Made by a program: the position numbers and the translations under genes. Shown here one piece after another: positions 61,660 to 64,000 of a stretch of DNA of 64,000 bases. The number at the start of each line of letters is the position of its first letter. Within the stretch, counting starts at the first letter, position 1. The DNA comes from Candidatus Thorarchaeota archaeon (GTDB taxonomy: Archaea > Asgardarchaeota > Thorarchaeia > Thorarchaeales > Thorarchaeaceae): positions 1 to 64,000 of the forward strand of contig JAIZWL010000004.1 in the NCBI GenBank assembly GCA_021498125.1, read 5' to 3'. The notes beneath the pieces are model-generated. The model had not been told where the DNA came from. It did not search any database and was given only the letters and a program-made list of their open reading frames with translations.

Positions 61660-64000
61660 TCACTCCCTTAAAATGTTAATTTTATCTTCAGTTAATCTCG
61701 AAGCCATGATGACAGGAATCAAGGCTGCAAGGACTACTGCCAATACAACACATGCCATGCTGAGTATTGGAATCAGACCCAAGACAATCCTCGGGCGGAC
61801 CAGTGCATTCGTGTTTTGACTATTATTGGAAATATCTCCAAATAGCTGGACAAACCCTGTGCCTATCCCAAGAATAAGCGAGAAGAGAACCATCACCAGA
61901 ACTTCTCCAAAGAGCACTTTGAGAATCTGTGATCGACTAAATCCTCTCACCCCAAGGAGAGTGACCTCGTATTCTTTTTCTTTCAGGGTAAGGCCAATGA
62001 CAAGCCCAGTACCGATCACTGCAAGAGCCACTGCAAAAGCAATCCCAATCCAACTGGATCGAATACCTGCCATTTGAAAGGCGTCATTTTCTAAATTAAT
62101 ATTCCGAGTTGTAATAGAATCCGTTGACGTCACTTCAGGATAGAGGGCCTTAATATCCTGCTCCAGTTGCGTACCGTTTGTAGACGGAGCCGTCTTGATC
62201 AAGATGTGGGGTGTTGCATATTTAGCCCAACTCTGTGACTTGATAAAGGACAAAGGCACAAATGAGGGGTAATTACCAGAGAACGCAAAGCTACCGACCA
62301 TATCCTCTAAAGGACTCGCAAAACCTACAAGTCCAACAATGGTCATCTGATGAATACCATTTGAGGGATCGCGGACAGTGATCTTGTTTCCAACACGAAG
62401 CTCTAGACTGCGCGCAAGAGCAATGGTGAGAACGATCTTATCCCCTGTGAAATTAGAAAATATTTGGTCAACAGGCGCTCCTGAAAACCACGAGTCTTCA
62501 TAGAATGCTGTATCTCGCCATGTCGTGGCGTTTATCCCTCGGACTTCCAGTGATCCTCGGACCGTACTCAGCGTGATCCATTCTTCATCCGTGATATGGG
62601 TCACCCCATCGATCTGAGCGATCTTGTTCAAGTCCGCACCGGTCACGTTTGTACCAGTCGGGAAGATGGCATTGACATCAGATCCAACATTGTAGAGATT
62701 AGTTCTGTAAAGTTGATCCTGCTGTGAGAAGAGACTGCCCACACTGAAGATCCCATAGGACACTATGAGCGAGACAACAAAGACCAATGCGGCATTACGC
62801 ATGGGATTTCGTTGAACATTTCGAGTAGCCAGCTTTCCAAAGGTGCCAAAGAATCTCTTGGCAGATTTGACGATGCCCTCTTGGAATTTTTGGGAGCCGC
62901 GTAAGAGAATCTTAGTCAACCCATAGAGGAACATGATAGGTCCAATAAAGTTGAGTAGTAGATCCACAGGAGACCAAAGTGCAACCACGATAAATAATAA
63001 GAAATTAACGCGCAATGAACTCGCCAACAATGTAGCCATATTGATACCCAGTGCCCACACTATGATCTTGTAGGTTCCCAACGCCAAGGCGATCCTTGGG
63101 AACAGATGCTTGTATTGTCGCTGCTCTTCGATATAGACGTACTGCTTGAGTGCATCTAATGGTTCCAGTTTCGACGCACGATCCGCAGGTCCGCGGATAG
63201 ACCAGCGCGCGAGAATTAATGCAAATATTATTACAACTACACTGTTCATGAGATGTCCTGATATGGATCCTAGTAGATTTGTCAGTGAGGCATTCGCAAT
63301 GATCATTGCCGTACCCGTTCCAGCAAAAAGACCCACGACCCCAGCGATGAGACCTATGATAACGCCTTCGAGCTGTAACATCTTCTTGATGGATTTGGGA
63401 CCAAATCCTTTAGTCTGTAGAAGACCAAATTCTCGCCGTCGAAGATTATAGCTCACATCACTCAGCATCGTAGAAGAGTACCAGCTCATGAAGATGATCG
63501 GCGCTGCAAGACTCACAAATGAGAGCATAAGAATACTCGATGTAAATGACAACAAAAGAAGCGGGTCACCGACGAGATCTTTAACCTGCGTATTGTATGC
63601 GGCTGTCCGATCCGAAATTTTCTCAATCGCCAGCTCTACATTTGAAATGGACGCACTGATATCGTAGGGATTAATGACTACGCTACGATCGAATCTACAT
63701 AAAAATCCCTGCGAGACCCCGATCTGGCCAACATTGCTCTGATGACTGTACCAGTCAAACAGTGGCTTCATGGTGGCATTCCAATCAGTCAACATGATGT
63801 GATAATCACGCCAGTCGCCCATTGAAATATGGATATATCCATAATCAACAGAATATGTGGGATTAAGGAGTTTAGCAAAACGCTCGGAGATATCCACAAA
63901 GCCTGCAATCGTAAGATTAACGGTGATAGTCTCGAAAGAAGGAGGCGAAGTTTTCAGCACTTTAATCGGCACTGAGATGACATCACCAATCGAAAACAAT
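61660..64000 (-). CDS. FtsX-like ABC transporter permease, partial
   Basis: The C-terminal 780 or so residues of a large MacB/FtsX-like permease; the beginning lies beyond the right edge. Visible are an extracellular part, a first set of helices (LLLLSFTSSILMLSFVS, GVIIGLIAGVVGLFAGTGTAM), further helices, a second large extracellular domain (about 62.1-62.7 kb), and a final FtsX domain with KEKEYEVTLLGVRGFSRSQI. It probably exports a lipid, peptide or lipoprotein, or acts by mechanical coupling. The ATPase gene follows directly. Confidence 0.85.
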   Translation of the reverse strand, partial: LFSIGDVISVPIKVLKTSPPSFETITVNLTIAGFVDISERFAKLLNPTYSVDYGYIHISMGDWRDYHIMLTDWNATMKPLFDWYSHQSNVGQIGVSQGFLCRFDRSVVINPYDISASISNVELAIEKISDRTAAYNTQVKDLVGDPLLLLSFTSSILMLSFVSLAAPIIFMSWYSSTMLSDVSYNLRRREFGLLQTKGFGPKSIKKMLQLEGVIIGLIAGVVGLFAGTGTAMIIANASLTNLLGSISGHLMNSVVVIIFALILARWSIRGPADRASKLEPLDALKQYVYIEEQRQYKHLFPRIALALGTYKIIVWALGINMATLLASSLRVNFLLFIVVALWSPVDLLLNFIGPIMFLYGLTKILLRGSQKFQEGIVKSAKRFFGTFGKLATRNVQRNPMRNAALVFVVSLIVSYGIFSVGSLFSQQDQLYRTNLYNVGSDVNAIFPTGTNVTGADLNKIAQIDGVTHITDEEWITLSTVRGSLEVRGINATTWRDTAFYEDSWFSGAPVDQIFSNFTGDKIVLTIALARSLELRVGNKITVRDPSNGIHQMTIVGLVGFASPLEDMVGSFAFSGNYPSFVPLSFIKSQSWAKYATPHILIKTAPSTNGTQLEQDIKALYPEVTSTDSITTRNINLENDAFQMAGIRSSWIGIAFAVALAVIGTGLVIGLTLKEKEYEVTLLGVRGFSRSQILKVLFGEVLVMVLFSLILGIGTGFVQLFGDISNNSQNTNALVRPRIVLGLIPILSMACVVLAVVLAALIPVIMASRLTEDKINILRE

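Noticed and set aside
1-64000. tRNA or rRNA genes
   Set aside because: Scanning of the gaps found no GGTTCGA-type T-loop with a matching acceptor stem, and no rRNA-like stretches.
1-64000. CRISPR array
   Set aside because: No set of regularly spaced short repeats with unique spacers; the only periodic DNA lies in coding repeats (lamin-tail, SBBP and leucine-rich repeats).

Overview
The window most likely comes from an Asgard archaeon, probably Thorarchaeota-like; this is inferred from content, not from a marker gene. Three Ras/Arf-type small GTPases (44.2-44.8, 51.6-52.2 and 58.8-59.3 kb), an arrestin-fold protein (40.2-41.0 kb) and a longin-like small protein (55.0-55.35 kb) are eukaryote-like features. 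Archaeal traits include the XPB-Bax1 pair, TATA-box promoters with short leaders, a two-CxxC protein disulfide oxidoreductase, a stand-alone Lrp-type RAM domain, V4R-like and DUF998 proteins, and many secreted sequon-rich proteins with a C-terminal membrane anchor. No rRNA, tRNA, CRISPR array or phage was seen.

Layout. 0-4 kb: a frameshifted Dam-type methylase at the left edge, a membrane protein, a cysteine-free MutY, a DUF998 protein, and HicB with a HicA remnant. 3.9-8.6 kb: a membrane-anchored winged-helix regulator with a large ectodomain membrane protein, and a surface beta-propeller protein. 8.7-12.5 kb: XPB helicase and Bax1 nuclease, a MITE-like repeat, and a RelBE-type pair. 12.8-19 kb: a metallo-beta-lactamase-fold protein, a LarA-type racemase, a PLP aminotransferase, and a three-gene FAD/Fe-S D-lactate or glycolate dehydrogenase set. 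19-22.7 kb: a complete ECF importer (S, fused A-A', T). 23-26 kb: CoA-disulfide reductase/NADH oxidase, RAM protein, DUF1028 protein. 26-36 kb: a secreted nuclease/phosphatase with four lamin-tail domains, unknown helical proteins, an isoaspartyl peptidase, an S9 peptidase and an unknown acidic-tailed protein. 36-44 kb: two EamA permeases, an M32 carboxypeptidase, the arrestin-fold protein and TldD/TldE. 44-51.6 kb: GTPase, radical SAM, SBBP surface protein, leucine-rich repeat protein, disulfide oxidoreductase, ferritin-like protein. 51.6-59.3 kb: two GTPase loci around an orphan histidine kinase and an HxlR regulator. 59.4-64 kb: a second isoaspartyl peptidase and a MacB-like ABC exporter running off the right edge.

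How the genes may work together. Peptide and amino-acid breakdown is prominent: two isoaspartyl peptidases, M32, S9, TldD/E, two EamA permeases and the ECF importer. The LarA racemase and the GlcD/Fe-S/CCG set suggest interconversion and oxidation of 2-hydroxy acids.

The strongest candidate for an undescribed system is the five-gene minus-strand operon at 51.6-55.6 kb: zinc ribbon, longin-like protein, two paralogous polytopic membrane proteins, small GTPase. Gaps between genes are 0 to 48 bases. A second locus at 57.6-59.3 kb pairs a GTPase with a related zinc-ribbon protein and a V4R-like protein. Together they look like a membrane-linked GTPase signalling module, but the function is inference.
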